Origin: Gammaproteobacteria bacterium
Lineage (GTDB): Bacteria > Pseudomonadota > Gammaproteobacteria > Cardiobacteriales > Wohlfahrtiimonadaceae
Reading direction: 5' to 3'
Length of the DNA stretch: 31,471 nt
Assembly (NCBI GenBank): GCA_003864535.1
Contig: BHEQ01000001.1
Coordinates: 1 to 31,471, forward strand
Shown: in pieces, positions 8,390 through 16,869 of the stretch
Numbering within the stretch: the first letter of the stretch is position 1
How the letters are laid out: every line of letters starts with the position of its first letter
Notes under the pieces: model-generated
The model's database searches: none
What the model was told of the DNA's origin: nothing
The model's input: the letters and a program-made list of their open reading frames with translations, nothing else
Position numbers and translations under genes: made by a program

Positions 8390-8439
8390 TAAACAAAGCC
8401 GCACTTAGTGCTGGTTTCTTGTTTGGGTTTTTTTATTTT
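8384..8439 (+). terminator. Attenuator terminator overlapping the RAT
   Basis: AAACCTAAACAA (8385-8396) pairs with TTGTTTGGGTTT (8419-8430), with one G-U pair. Further pairing inside includes GCAC/GTGC, and a T tract follows. It lies 30 bp before the PTS gene and shares its 5' arm with the RAT, so it works as the regulated attenuator of the operon. It can also end rimO transcripts. Confidence 0.92.
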
Positions 8440-8468
8440 CTAAAAAAAGCTTGGGGGATTTATAAATT

Positions 8469-10388
8469 ATGCAATATACCGAAACGATTACACAAATCAT
8501 TAAGAATTTGGGTGGTGCGAGCAATATCAAGAATGTGATTCATTGTGCAACACGGCTAAGATTTAAACTAGTTAATGAGCATAAATCTAGTCTTGATTCG
8601 CTTAAATCTATTGAAGGGGTGCTAACCGCTATTTATAGCGGCGGACAAACTCAGGTTGTTATTGGCAATCACGTAAGCGATGTTTATAAAGAACTAAAAG
8701 CAAGTTTAAATTTAGCGGATAATCCAAAGGATAATTCAAAGAATAGTTCAAAGGATAATTCAAATAAAATATCAGGAACACTTAAAAAAACTAATCCGTT
8801 TAATCAGTTGATTGATACTATCTCAGGAATTTTCACGCCTATTTTAGGCGCAATGGCAGCAGCGGGTATTTTAAAAGGTTTACTTGCTTTAGCGATCGGT
8901 TTTAAATGGCTTGATCCGGCACAATCAAGTTATATTATTTTATTTGCGATAGCAGATAGTATTTTTTACTTTTTACCTTTTTTTCTAGCATATACCGCAG
9001 GTAATAAATTTGGCGGTAATCCGTTTGTAACAATGCTCATCGCAGGTGCGTTAGTCCATCCCAACATGATCGCATTAGCCGGATTTGGAGGCGAGACGCA
9101 ATCATTATTAGGCATAGACTTTACGCTTATTAATTATACAAGTTCGGTTATTCCAATTATTCTAGCAGCTTATGCCTGTGCCAAACTTGAAGGTTTTTGC
9201 AATAAAATCTATCATCAATCTTTTAGAATTTTTGTAACTCCGTTCACATGCTTAGTCTTAATCGCACCGCTAACATTATTGGTGATAGGCCCTCTTGCAA
9301 CCTATTTAAGCCATGGTTTATCCTCGTTATATATGAGCGCGTATGTATTTAGCCCAATTATCGCAGGGGCTTTAGTTGGCACAATTTGGCAAATATGTGT
9401 CATTTTTGGGCTGCATTGGGGTTTAATTCCGATTATGCTAAATAATATTGCGACTTTAAAATTTGATACATTATCACCATTTATTTTGCCCGCAACCTTT
9501 GGTCAAGTTGGCGCAAGTTTAGGAGTAATGCTCAGAACGTCTGATGTTAAGCTTAAAGCCATTGCAGGATCAGGAATTAGTGCAGGTATATTTGGGATTA
9601 CCGAGCCGATTATTTATGGTGTGAATTTACCGCTTAAACGCCCTTTTATATTTGGTTGTATTGGCGGCGCGGTTGGCGGGGCGATCATGGGGGCTTATAG
9701 TGCTAAAGTATTTGCCTTTGGACCTATGGGAATATTTGTTTTTCCTATACTTATTCCAGCATCTGGCGTTATCCCAGCTGCATTTTGGGCGGCAATATTT
9801 AGCTCTTTAATTGCCTTTTTTATTGGCGCAATTCTCTCTTTCTTCTTTGGTATTCCAGCTCTTGCTAAACATAAACAAGGAGATTTAGACCCATTAGTAA
9901 ATCCTGCCAAACCTATGTTAGATCTTAAAAAGATTCATAGCCCGTTAAAAGGTACATTAATGGCACTTAATGATGTCGATGATCAAGCTTTTGCTTCACT
10001 TGCAATGGGTAAAGGTGTCGCAATTCTTCCAAATACTGAAAATAATTGGTGTGAAGTTTATGCACCAGCAACAGGTGTAATTAGCGCTGTATTTGCAAGT
10101 AAACATGCATTTTGCTTAAAAACTAGTGATGCTATAGAAATATTAGTACATATTGGAATTGATACAGTTAAGCTTAATGGCTTACATTTTGAATCATTTA
10201 TACTTAAGGATCAGCAGGTAAATAAGGGTGATTTATTGATCAAGTTTAATCAGAAAGCTATTCTTGAGGCTAATTTCTCTACCATGACGCTGATGATAAT
10301 AAGCAATACTGATGATTATCTTGATGTAATTGGGATAGAAACAGGTGCTGTTGATATTGATAGCGAGGTTATTAGCGTGTTTAGATAA
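8469..10388 (+). CDS. bglF: PTS beta-glucoside-specific EIIBCA permease
   Basis: This inner-membrane permease imports and phosphorylates beta-glucosides using phosphate passed from PEP via HPr. The 639-aa fusion has the BglF order. The EIIB domain is at about residues 1-80 with phospho-Cys26 in HCATRLRF. The multi-span EIIC domain is at about 105-470 (TPILGAMAAAGILKGL, FGLHWGLIPIM, GITEPIIYGVNLPLKRPF). The C-terminal EIIA domain of the Glc type is at about 495-625, with phospho-His561 in VHIGIDTVKLNG. The linker at residues 84-99 is built from four 12-bp DNA repeats encoding DN(P/S)K-like units. A G-rich ribosome binding region (GGGGGA, 8453-8458) precedes the ATG. Expression should depend on the RAT upstream; no antiterminator gene is in the window. 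Exact substrate preference cannot be read from sequence. Confidence 0.94.
   Translation: MQYTETITQIIKNLGGASNIKNVIHCATRLRFKLVNEHKSSLDSLKSIEGVLTAIYSGGQTQVVIGNHVSDVYKELKASLNLADNPKDNSKNSSKDNSNKISGTLKKTNPFNQLIDTISGIFTPILGAMAAAGILKGLLALAIGFKWLDPAQSSYIILFAIADSIFYFLPFFLAYTAGNKFGGNPFVTMLIAGALVHPNMIALAGFGGETQSLLGIDFTLINYTSSVIPIILAAYACAKLEGFCNKIYHQSFRIFVTPFTCLVLIAPLTLLVIGPLATYLSHGLSSLYMSAYVFSPIIAGALVGTIWQICVIFGLHWGLIPIMLNNIATLKFDTLSPFILPATFGQVGASLGVMLRTSDVKLKAIAGSGISAGIFGITEPIIYGVNLPLKRPFIFGCIGGAVGGAIMGAYSAKVFAFGPMGIFVFPILIPASGVIPAAFWAAIFSSLIAFFIGAILSFFFGIPALAKHKQGDLDPLVNPAKPMLDLKKIHSPLKGTLMALNDVDDQAFASLAMGKGVAILPNTENNWCEVYAPATGVISAVFASKHAFCLKTSDAIEILVHIGIDTVKLNGLHFESFILKDQQVNKGDLLIKFNQKAILEANFSTMTLMIISNTDDYLDVIGIETGAVDIDSEVISVFR
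8717..8764 (+). repeat. In-frame 12-bp tandem repeats in the bglF linker
   Basis: Four units at 8717-8728, 8729-8740, 8741-8752 and 8753-8764 vary around GGATAATTCAAA and encode the hydrophilic IIB-IIC linker. The length is a multiple of three, so copy-number change would keep the frame. Confidence 0.9.
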
Positions 10389-10393
10389 AGCTA

Positions 10394-10501
10394 TAAAAGT
10401 CCCCATTGCTAAGGGCGATTTAGGGGGGCTTGTAAAATCCTTAACTTAATGGGGTTACTCCCCTAACCCCTTTCCAAAAAAGAGAGGCGGAGGCTGGGGC
10501 C
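10394..10501. repeat. G/C-rich palindromic repeat element, copy A
   Basis: This is an abrupt G/C-rich patch in AT-rich DNA between bglF and bglA. It starts AAAAGTCCCC-ATTGCTAAGGG, continues GATTTAGGGGGG, and contains the hairpin GGGGTTA (10451-10457) / TAACCCC (10464-10470). The AAGTCCCC...GCTAAGGG...GATTTAGGGGGG order matches copy C. It widens the intra-operon gap to 159 bp and could stall or stabilise mRNA between the two genes. Confidence 0.75.
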
Positions 10502-10547
10502 TAGAATTTACATTTTAAATAATATTTTAAACAACAAGGAGTTAAAC

Positions 10548-11951
10548 ATGAGTGTATTTCCAAAAAGTTTTTTATGGGGTGGAGCTGTGGCTGCGCACCA
10601 AACAGAAGGTGCTTATTTAGCGGATGGTAAAGGTTTATCTATTGCAGATATGCTCCCAAATGGCGCGATTCAGCCATCTGTTAAAGCAATAACAGGAGTT
10701 TATCCTTATCACGAGGCGATTGATTTTTATCATCACTATGAAACTGATCTTGAATTATTAGCCCAAATGGGATTTACCGTATTTAGAACCTCAATTGCAT
10801 GGTCACGGATTTTTCCAAATGGGGATGATGCTACTCCAAATGAAGCTGGGCTTGCGTATTATGAGCGCGTATTTGCCAAAGCATTAAGCCTTGGAATGCA
10901 GCCTCTGGTAACACTATGCCATTTTGATCTCCCCTATAATCTGGTCACGCAATATGGCGGCTGGCGCAATAAAAAGTTAATTAAATTATTTGAAACTTAT
11001 GCAATAACCGTATTTAGCAGATATAAAGATCAAGTTAAATTATGGATCACAATTAATGAGATCAACATGATGTTTCATCTGCCTTTTATTGGGGCAGGAC
11101 TTGAATTTGAGCAAGAATCTGAGCAAGAGAAAAAGCAATTAATCTATCAATGTGCGCACAATCAATTAGTTGGAAGTGCTTTGGCGGTTAATGCATGTCA
11201 TAAGATTATTCCTGATGCAAAAATTGGCGGTATGATTATGGCATCAGCGATGTATCCATTTAGCTGCAATCCTGATGATCAATTACTAGTCCTTGAAAAA
11301 GAGCAAGAAGGCTATTTCTTTCCTGATATTCAAGTACGTGGTGTTTATCCTTATTACACTCAAAAATTATTTAAAAAAGCAGGCGTTAGCATTGAAATAT
11401 TGCCTGAAGAGTTAGATATTTTAAAAGAAGGCGTGATTGATTTTGTTGCCTTTAGTTACTATTTTAGTAGTGCTTTCACAAGTAATCCTGAAGAAGTTAG
11501 CGTTAAGGATCAACTAATTGGCGGAGTTCTTAATCCATATTTAAAGGTTTCAGATTGGGGCTGGCAGATTGATCCACAAGGATTGCGCTATGTTATGAAT
11601 AAAGTTTACGAGCGTTATCAAAAACCTATATTTATTGTTGAGAATGGCTTGGGCGCAAATGATGTTTTAGAGAATGATGGCAGCGTTAATGATCCTTATC
11701 GGATTGATTATTTACGCCAGCATATTGCGCAAATGGCACTTGGTGTGATTGATGGCGTGGATATTTTAGGCTATACCACTTGGGGGCCGATAGATTTAGT
11801 AAGTGCCTCAACTGGTGAGCTTAAAAAACGCTACGGTTTTATTTATGTTGATAAAAATGATCAAGGTGAAGGCGATGGCAAACGTTATCTTAAAGCAAGT
11901 TTTTATTGGTATAAAAAAGTAATCGCCTCACACGGGGCTGATTTGATTTGA
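10548..11951 (+). CDS. bglA: 6-phospho-beta-glucosidase, glycoside hydrolase family 1
   Basis: This cytosolic enzyme hydrolyses the 6-phospho-beta-glucosides delivered by the adjacent PTS permease, giving glucose-6-phosphate and an aglycone. The 467-aa product is full length for GH1. The N-terminus FPKSFLWGGAVAAHQTEGAY is typical. The acid/base Glu171 lies in WITINEIN and the nucleophile Glu365 in IFIVENGLGA. The C-terminal STGELKKRYGFIYVD segment supplies the Ser, Lys and Tyr that bind the 6-phosphate, separating it from non-phosphorylated-substrate enzymes. AAGGAG (10536-10541) precedes the ATG. It is the second gene of the operon and could equally be named bglB, bglH or ascB. Confidence 0.95.
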   Translation: MSVFPKSFLWGGAVAAHQTEGAYLADGKGLSIADMLPNGAIQPSVKAITGVYPYHEAIDFYHHYETDLELLAQMGFTVFRTSIAWSRIFPNGDDATPNEAGLAYYERVFAKALSLGMQPLVTLCHFDLPYNLVTQYGGWRNKKLIKLFETYAITVFSRYKDQVKLWITINEINMMFHLPFIGAGLEFEQESEQEKKQLIYQCAHNQLVGSALAVNACHKIIPDAKIGGMIMASAMYPFSCNPDDQLLVLEKEQEGYFFPDIQVRGVYPYYTQKLFKKAGVSIEILPEELDILKEGVIDFVAFSYYFSSAFTSNPEEVSVKDQLIGGVLNPYLKVSDWGWQIDPQGLRYVMNKVYERYQKPIFIVENGLGANDVLENDGSVNDPYRIDYLRQHIAQMALGVIDGVDILGYTTWGPIDLVSASTGELKKRYGFIYVDKNDQGEGDGKRYLKASFYWYKKVIASHGADLI

Positions 11952-11953
11952 TG

Positions 11954-12043
11954 TAATTACTCAGCAGTTAAAGAAGCCCCTCCCAACCTCCCCTTCTCAA
12001 GGGAGGAGCTGTAAAAGTCCCCCTGCGAAGGGGAGCTTTTTAA
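11954..12043. repeat. G/C-rich palindromic repeat element, copy B
   Basis: It begins TAATTACTCAGCAG (11954-11967). Next comes a hairpin CCTCCC (11987-11992) / GGGAGG (12001-12006), and then a second hairpin built on TCCCC / GGGGA (12018-12034). The same three-part order is seen in copy C. The element directly follows the bglA stop. Confidence 0.8.
12013..12040 (+). terminator. Terminator of the bgl operon, formed by repeat copy B
   Basis: AAAAG-TCCCC pairs with GGGGA-(G bulge)-CTTTT around a short loop, and a T tract follows. The second hairpin of repeat B therefore has the shape of an intrinsic terminator 61 bp after bglA. Confidence 0.55.
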
Positions 12044-12117
12044 ATTTAGCAAACCCAACTTTTTAATCTTAAAAAATGTACCTTGAATATTTTAATAAAT
12101 GTCTTTGGAGTAATCTT

Positions 12118-12885
12118 ATGCAAATCAAAAAAATATCTTCTATTTTAAGTTCAAGTTTCTTAATTGGAATAATCGCTTTAGCAAATACAGCGAGTGCCGA
12201 TACAACTTTATGGATCGTGCGTCACGGCAAAACTATGCTCAATACCACAGATAGAGTCCAAGGATTTGCCGATGCTCCACTTACTCAAGCAGGAATTGAT
12301 GTTGCTAAAAAAACAGCTCTAGGGCTTGAAAAAGTTAGCATGAATAGTGCTTATAGTAGTGATAGTGGGCGCAGTATTGAAACGGCAAATATATTACTCA
12401 CCAAACAAGCACCAACACTTATTCTAAAATTAGATCCGCGTTTACGTGAGTTTAATTTTGGAACATATGAAGGTGATTTAAATGAAACTATGTGGACAGA
12501 TATCGCAAAATCTCAAGGTTTGACTTTGAAAGAATGGTTTGATGCAGGGATATCTGTTCAGAATTTTGCCAATAGCGTAGCTATTTTAGATGCAAAAGTA
12601 AGAGCCAAATCACCAAGTGATAATTGGGCAGCTGAAGATTATACGCAAATCACAGCACGCTTAAAAGCAAGTTTAGAAGAGATTGTAGCGCAATCTGAAG
12701 AGAATGGAGGTGGTAATATACTAATCGTATCGCATGGCTTAAGTATTGCCGCTATGGTTAATATATTTGATACACAAAGTGATTTAAAAGCTGGGAGTAT
12801 TAAAAATGCGAGCGTAACTAAAATATCTTTTAAAGATGGTATTTATAAAGTAGAAGCCGTGAGTGATTTAAGTTTTGCACAGTAA
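12118..12885 (+). CDS. Exported histidine phosphatase family protein
   Basis: This is a member of the phosphoglycerate mutase-like histidine phosphatase superfamily, which hydrolyses phosphoesters through a phospho-His intermediate. The catalytic LWIVRHGKTMLNTTDRVQG motif is near the mature N-terminus. YSSDSGRSIETANILL and LREFNFGTYEGDL follow, and the second catalytic His is in IVSHGLSIAAMV. I place the start at ATG 12118, with TGGAG (12106-12110) at good spacing. This gives 255 aa with a signal peptide (MQIKKISSIL, a hydrophobic core, then NTASA before DT). An in-frame ATG at 12076 would bury that signal behind 14 residues. Export suggests a periplasmic phosphatase rather than a glycolytic mutase. 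The substrate is unknown. It is flanked by repeat copies B and C. Confidence 0.9.
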   Translation: MQIKKISSILSSSFLIGIIALANTASADTTLWIVRHGKTMLNTTDRVQGFADAPLTQAGIDVAKKTALGLEKVSMNSAYSSDSGRSIETANILLTKQAPTLILKLDPRLREFNFGTYEGDLNETMWTDIAKSQGLTLKEWFDAGISVQNFANSVAILDAKVRAKSPSDNWAAEDYTQITARLKASLEEIVAQSEENGGGNILIVSHGLSIAAMVNIFDTQSDLKAGSIKNASVTKISFKDGIYKVEAVSDLSFAQ

Positions 12886-12917
12886 AATGGCACATCTATA
12901 AAAGTCTAAAATAGGCA

Positions 12918-13018
12918 TAACTACTCAGCAGCTAGAAAAACAACCTCTTCAAACCTCCCCATTCACATGGGTAGGAGCAAGTCCCCCCTGCTAAGGGGGG
13001 ATTTAGGGGGGGAAGGGT
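12918..13018. repeat. G/C-rich palindromic repeat element, copy C
   Basis: It begins TAACTACTCAGCAG (12918-12931), continues with ACCTCTTC-AAACCTCCCC and an imperfect hairpin ending GTAGGAGC. A perfect 7-bp hairpin TCCCCCC (12982-12988) / GGGGGGA (12995-13001) follows, then GATTTAGGGGGGG. It shares its first part with copy B and its last part with copy A, and lies immediately upstream of hsdR. Confidence 0.8.
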
Positions 13019-13051
13019 TAGAACAAATACCAATAAAACAGAGTATAAAAC

Positions 13052-16000
13052 ATGACTAATTACACGAATACCATCGCAGAATTAAAAAACTTCATCATTT
13101 TGGATAAATACACCAAAAAACCGCAGCTTAGTGAAATCTATCAAAGCGAAGATGCGTTAGAGCGTGAGCTCATAAGCGATCTGACAAAACAAGGCTATGA
13201 ATATATGGCGGCCTTAAACTCGCCTAAAGCCATGCTTGAAAATATACGCATTCAGCTGCAAAACTTAAATAATGTCTTGTTTTTAGATACAGAATGGTTG
13301 CGCTTTATTGAACAATATCTAGATAAATCTAGCGATAACAGCATCGATAAAACGCGTAAGATTCATGATGATTATATTTATGATTTTGTCTTTGATGATG
13401 GTCATATTCAAAATATCTACTTGCTCGATAAACAAAATATCACCAAAAATAAACTCCAAGTGATTAAGCAGTTTGAGCAAACAGGATCACACGCGAATCG
13501 CTATGATGTCACTATTTTAGTTAATGGTTTGCCTTTGGTACATATTGAGCTTAAAAAGCGCGGAATTGCGATTCGTGAAGCGTTTAACCAAGTTCACCGT
13601 TACAGTAAAGAGAGCTTTAACGCTGATAATTCATTATTTAAATACCTCCAGATTTTTGTGATTTCAAACGGTACCGACACGCGCTATTTTGCCAATACAA
13701 CCAAGCGCGATAAAAATAGTTTTGATTTCACCATGAATTGGGCGCGATCTGATAACGAACCGATTAAAGATTTAACCGACTTTACCGCCACTTTTTTGCA
13801 AAAAAACACCTTATTGAATGTCTTAATTAATTATTCCGTGTTTGATGTGAGCAATAACCTGTTAGTGATGCGCCCTTATCAAATCGCTGCGACTGAACGC
13901 ATTTTATGGAAAATTAAAAGCACATATCAAGCCAAAAATTGGAGCAAAACCGAAAGCGGTGGCTATATTTGGCATACGACGGGATCGGGTAAAACCTTAA
14001 CCAGCTTTAAAGCGGCACGCTTAGCCACTGAGCTTGAGTTTATCGATAAAGTATTTTTTGTGGTTGACCGTAAAGATTTGGACTTTCAAACGATGAAAGA
14101 ATATCAAAAATTCTCGCCTGATAGCGTGAATGGCTCAAATAGTACCGCAGGATTAAAGCGTAATCTTGAAAAAGATGATAATAAAATCATTGTAACCACG
14201 ATACAAAAACTCAACCATTTAATGAAAAGTGAACAGGATTTACCCATCTACACAAAGCAAGTGCTGTTTATTTTTGATGAAGCGCACCGCAGCCAGTTTG
14301 GTGAGGCGCAAAAAAACTTAAAGAGAAAATTTAAAAAGTATTATCAATTTGGGTTTACAGGAACGCCTATTTTTTCTGAAAATGCTTTGGGATCTGAAAC
14401 AACCGCCAGCGTCTTTGGCTGTGAGTTGCACGCGTATGTGATTACCAATGCGATTCGTGATGAAAAAGTATTAAAGTTCAAGGTAGATTACAACGATGTG
14501 CGCCAAAAATTCAAAGTGATTGAGTCTGAGCAAGATGAGAAGAAACTATCAGCTGCTGAAAATAAGCAGGCGTTGTTACACCCCATGCGTATTTCTGAAA
14601 TAACCCAGTATATTTTAAATAATTTCAGGCAAAAAACGCATCGCCTTCAAGCGGGTGGTAAGGGTTTTAATGCCCTGTTTGCCGTGAGTAATATTGATGC
14701 TGCTAAGGCGTATTATGAAGCGTTTAAACATTTACAAAACGAGCCTGAAAACAATAATAACAGCCATCCGCTTAAGGTTGCGACGATCTTCTCTTTTGCT
14801 GCCAACGAAGAGCAAAATGCTAAGGGTGAAATAGCGGATGAAAGCTTTGAGGTCACGGCAATGGACAGCAGTGCCAAAGAGTTTTTAACCGCCGCTATTA
14901 ATGACTATAACGTCATGTTTAAAACTAACTTTAGTGTAGACAGTGATAACTTCCAAAACTACTATCGCGACCTTGCGCAACGCGTCAAAAGTCAAGAAGT
15001 AGACTTGTTAATTGTGGTCGGTATGTTTTTAACAGGATTTGATGCACCCATGTTAAACACCTTATTTGTCGATAAAAACTTACGTTACCACGGCTTAATT
15101 CAAGCATTTTCTCGCACGAATCGTATTTATAATTCCATTAAAACCTTTGGTAATATTGTCACCTTCCGTGATTTAGAGCAGGCGACGATTGATGCAATTA
15201 CGCTATTTGGCGACGAAAAAACGAGAAACGTAGTGCTAGAAAAAAGCTATACGCAGTATATGGAAGGCTTTACCGATTCAGCCACAGGAAGTGTACATAG
15301 TGGTTATTTAGAAATTGTAGCCGAGTTGCAAACACGCTTTCCAAACCCTGATAAGATTGAAAAAGAACAAGATAAAAAAGATTTTGCTAAATTATTTGGT
15401 AAATATTTACAAGCTGAAAATGTACTCCAAAACTACGATGAATTCACCGCACTAAAAGCACTACAGCATGTTGATACCAATAATGTAGAAGCTGTCGCGG
15501 CATTTAAAGAAAAACATTACCTTACTGATGAAGATGTTACGGCAATGCAAGCAAATGTGATACCAACCGAACGAGCGATTCAAGATTATTGTTCAAGCTA
15601 TAACGATACGCGTGATTGGTTACGCCGTGAAAAGTCAGCGAATGAGAAAGACAAATCGAATATTGACTGGGATGATGTAATCTTTGAAGTGGACTTACTT
15701 AAATCACAAGAAATTGATCTTGATTACATTCTTAAGCTGATCTTTGACAAGAATAAAAAAAGCAGCAATAAAGAAGCGTTAATTGATGAGGTGCGCCGCT
15801 TAATCCGTGCCAGCTTTAATAACCGCGCTAAAGAGAGCTTGGTGGTTGATTTTATTAATCAAACCAACCTCGATGAGATTATTGACAAAGCAAGTATTAT
15901 TGATGCGTTTTTCAAATTTGCGCAAGAGAAGCAGCAGCAAGAAGTTATCGCTTTAATTAGTTCTGAAAATTTAAACGAAGATGCCGCTAAACGCTATATC

Positions 16001-16168
16001 AGCGCCTCTTTAAAACGAGAATATGCAAGTGAAAACGGCACCGAGCTCAACGCAACACTACCCAAATTAAGCCCATTAAACCCAGAATACAGAACGAAAA
16101 AACAGAGCGTTTTCCAGAAAATTGCCGCATTTGTTGAGAAATATAAAGGAGTGGGTGGACAAATATAG
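13052..16168 (+). CDS. hsdR: Type I restriction enzyme R (motor/endonuclease) subunit, EcoR124I-like
   Basis: HsdR drives ATP-dependent DNA translocation and cleavage when bound to an HsdM2-HsdS core. The product is 1038 aa, the length I recall for EcoR124I HsdR, and it is closely similar throughout. The PD-(D/E)XK nuclease has Asp152, Glu166 and Lys168 in RYDVTILVNGLPLVHIELKKRG. The helicase has Walker A TTGSGKT (Lys314), FIFDEAH (DEAH where EcoR124I has DECH), FGFTGTP and QAFSRTNRIYN. The C-terminus KQSVFQKIAAFVEKYKGVGGQI is the typical family end. No hsdM or hsdS is adjacent: upstream is repeat C and downstream, 49 bp away, is darT. Base composition is somewhat richer in G/C than its neighbours, consistent with transfer. 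It is either an orphan or served by an MS core elsewhere. Confidence 0.97.
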   Translation: MTNYTNTIAELKNFIILDKYTKKPQLSEIYQSEDALERELISDLTKQGYEYMAALNSPKAMLENIRIQLQNLNNVLFLDTEWLRFIEQYLDKSSDNSIDKTRKIHDDYIYDFVFDDGHIQNIYLLDKQNITKNKLQVIKQFEQTGSHANRYDVTILVNGLPLVHIELKKRGIAIREAFNQVHRYSKESFNADNSLFKYLQIFVISNGTDTRYFANTTKRDKNSFDFTMNWARSDNEPIKDLTDFTATFLQKNTLLNVLINYSVFDVSNNLLVMRPYQIAATERILWKIKSTYQAKNWSKTESGGYIWHTTGSGKTLTSFKAARLATELEFIDKVFFVVDRKDLDFQTMKEYQKFSPDSVNGSNSTAGLKRNLEKDDNKIIVTTIQKLNHLMKSEQDLPIYTKQVLFIFDEAHRSQFGEAQKNLKRKFKKYYQFGFTGTPIFSENALGSETTASVFGCELHAYVITNAIRDEKVLKFKVDYNDVRQKFKVIESEQDEKKLSAAENKQALLHPMRISEITQYILNNFRQKTHRLQAGGKGFNALFAVSNIDAAKAYYEAFKHLQNEPENNNNSHPLKVATIFSFAANEEQNAKGEIADESFEVTAMDSSAKEFLTAAINDYNVMFKTNFSVDSDNFQNYYRDLAQRVKSQEVDLLIVVGMFLTGFDAPMLNTLFVDKNLRYHGLIQAFSRTNRIYNSIKTFGNIVTFRDLEQATIDAITLFGDEKTRNVVLEKSYTQYMEGFTDSATGSVHSGYLEIVAELQTRFPNPDKIEKEQDKKDFAKLFGKYLQAENVLQNYDEFTALKALQHVDTNNVEAVAAFKEKHYLTDEDVTAMQANVIPTERAIQDYCSSYNDTRDWLRREKSANEKDKSNIDWDDVIFEVDLLKSQEIDLDYILKLIFDKNKKSSNKEALIDEVRRLIRASFNNRAKESLVVDFINQTNLDEIIDKASIIDAFFKFAQEKQQQEVIALISSENLNEDAAKRYISASLKREYASENGTELNATLPKLSPLNPEYRTKKQSVFQKIAAFVEKYKGVGGQI

Positions 16169-16217
16169 GCTTGAAAGCCTAGGAATTAAGATGGAAATCG
16201 CATATTAAGGAGAAAAC

Positions 16218-16856
16218 ATGACTATTCCAGATAACATAAAAATATACCATATTGTTCATGTAGATAGATTGCTTTCTATTATTAATAATGAAGGCTTATA
16301 TTGTGATGAGCAAATTACGCAGAATAATGTTACTGGAACAAATATTGGGCTGACTGAGATTAAGCAACGTCGCTTAACGAATTCATTAAATAGCCATCCT
16401 GAGCTTTATGTTGGTCAATGCGTGCCCTTTTATTTTTGTCCGCGCTCAATTATGTTGTACTTGCTCTTCCGTAGGAATAATCCAGAACTACAATATATTG
16501 GTGGTCAAGAGCCTATTATTCACCTTCAAATTGATCTGCACACAGGGGTTACATGGGCTGAGAAGAATAATAAACGCTGGGCATTTACCTTATCCAATGC
16601 AGGTGCTTATTATTTTGAAGATCGCTGTAGTTTGGAGCAGCTAGAGGAACTTAATTGGCAAGCAATACACGCAACAAACTGGCAAGATTGTAAAGAGGGC
16701 AAGCAAGCTGAATTTCTTGTAGAATACGCTTGTCCTTGGCAACTTATCGAAATGATAGGTGTTCATTCACAAAAAACATCTCAACTTGTGATCGATGCAT
16801 TATCAGAGGCAGAATATCGCCCAGATGTTACAATCAAACCAGAATGGTACTACTAA
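16218..16856 (+). CDS. darT: DarT-type DNA ADP-ribosyltransferase toxin
   Basis: DarT toxins (DUF4433) attach ADP-ribose from NAD+ to thymidine in short single-stranded DNA motifs, blocking replication. The 212-aa product has the family hallmarks. IYHIVHVDRL near the N-terminus contains the NAD-binding His (residues 11-14). VPFYFCPRSIMLYLL is the core motif. QAEFLVEYACPW carries the likely catalytic Glu165. AAGGAG (16207-16212) gives a strong start. It sits 49 bp after hsdR and 13 bp before darG, so the three are probably one transcript. Type I restriction loci often carry darTG. Target sequence specificity cannot be read from the protein. Confidence 0.93.
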   Translation: MTIPDNIKIYHIVHVDRLLSIINNEGLYCDEQITQNNVTGTNIGLTEIKQRRLTNSLNSHPELYVGQCVPFYFCPRSIMLYLLFRRNNPELQYIGGQEPIIHLQIDLHTGVTWAEKNNKRWAFTLSNAGAYYFEDRCSLEQLEELNWQAIHATNWQDCKEGKQAEFLVEYACPWQLIEMIGVHSQKTSQLVIDALSEAEYRPDVTIKPEWYY

Positions 16857-16869
16857 TGAGGCAAATAGC

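Noticed and set aside
16166..16181. TAGGCTT/AAGCCTA inverted repeat at the hsdR stop as a terminator
   Set aside because: It has a 2-nt loop and no T run, and hsdR-darT spacing suggests read-through.
16795..16869. Extended darG start inside darT
   Set aside because: The extra 25 residues have no macrodomain character, and ATG 16870 has a well-placed GAGG ribosome binding site and the standard MIKFTSGD N-terminus.
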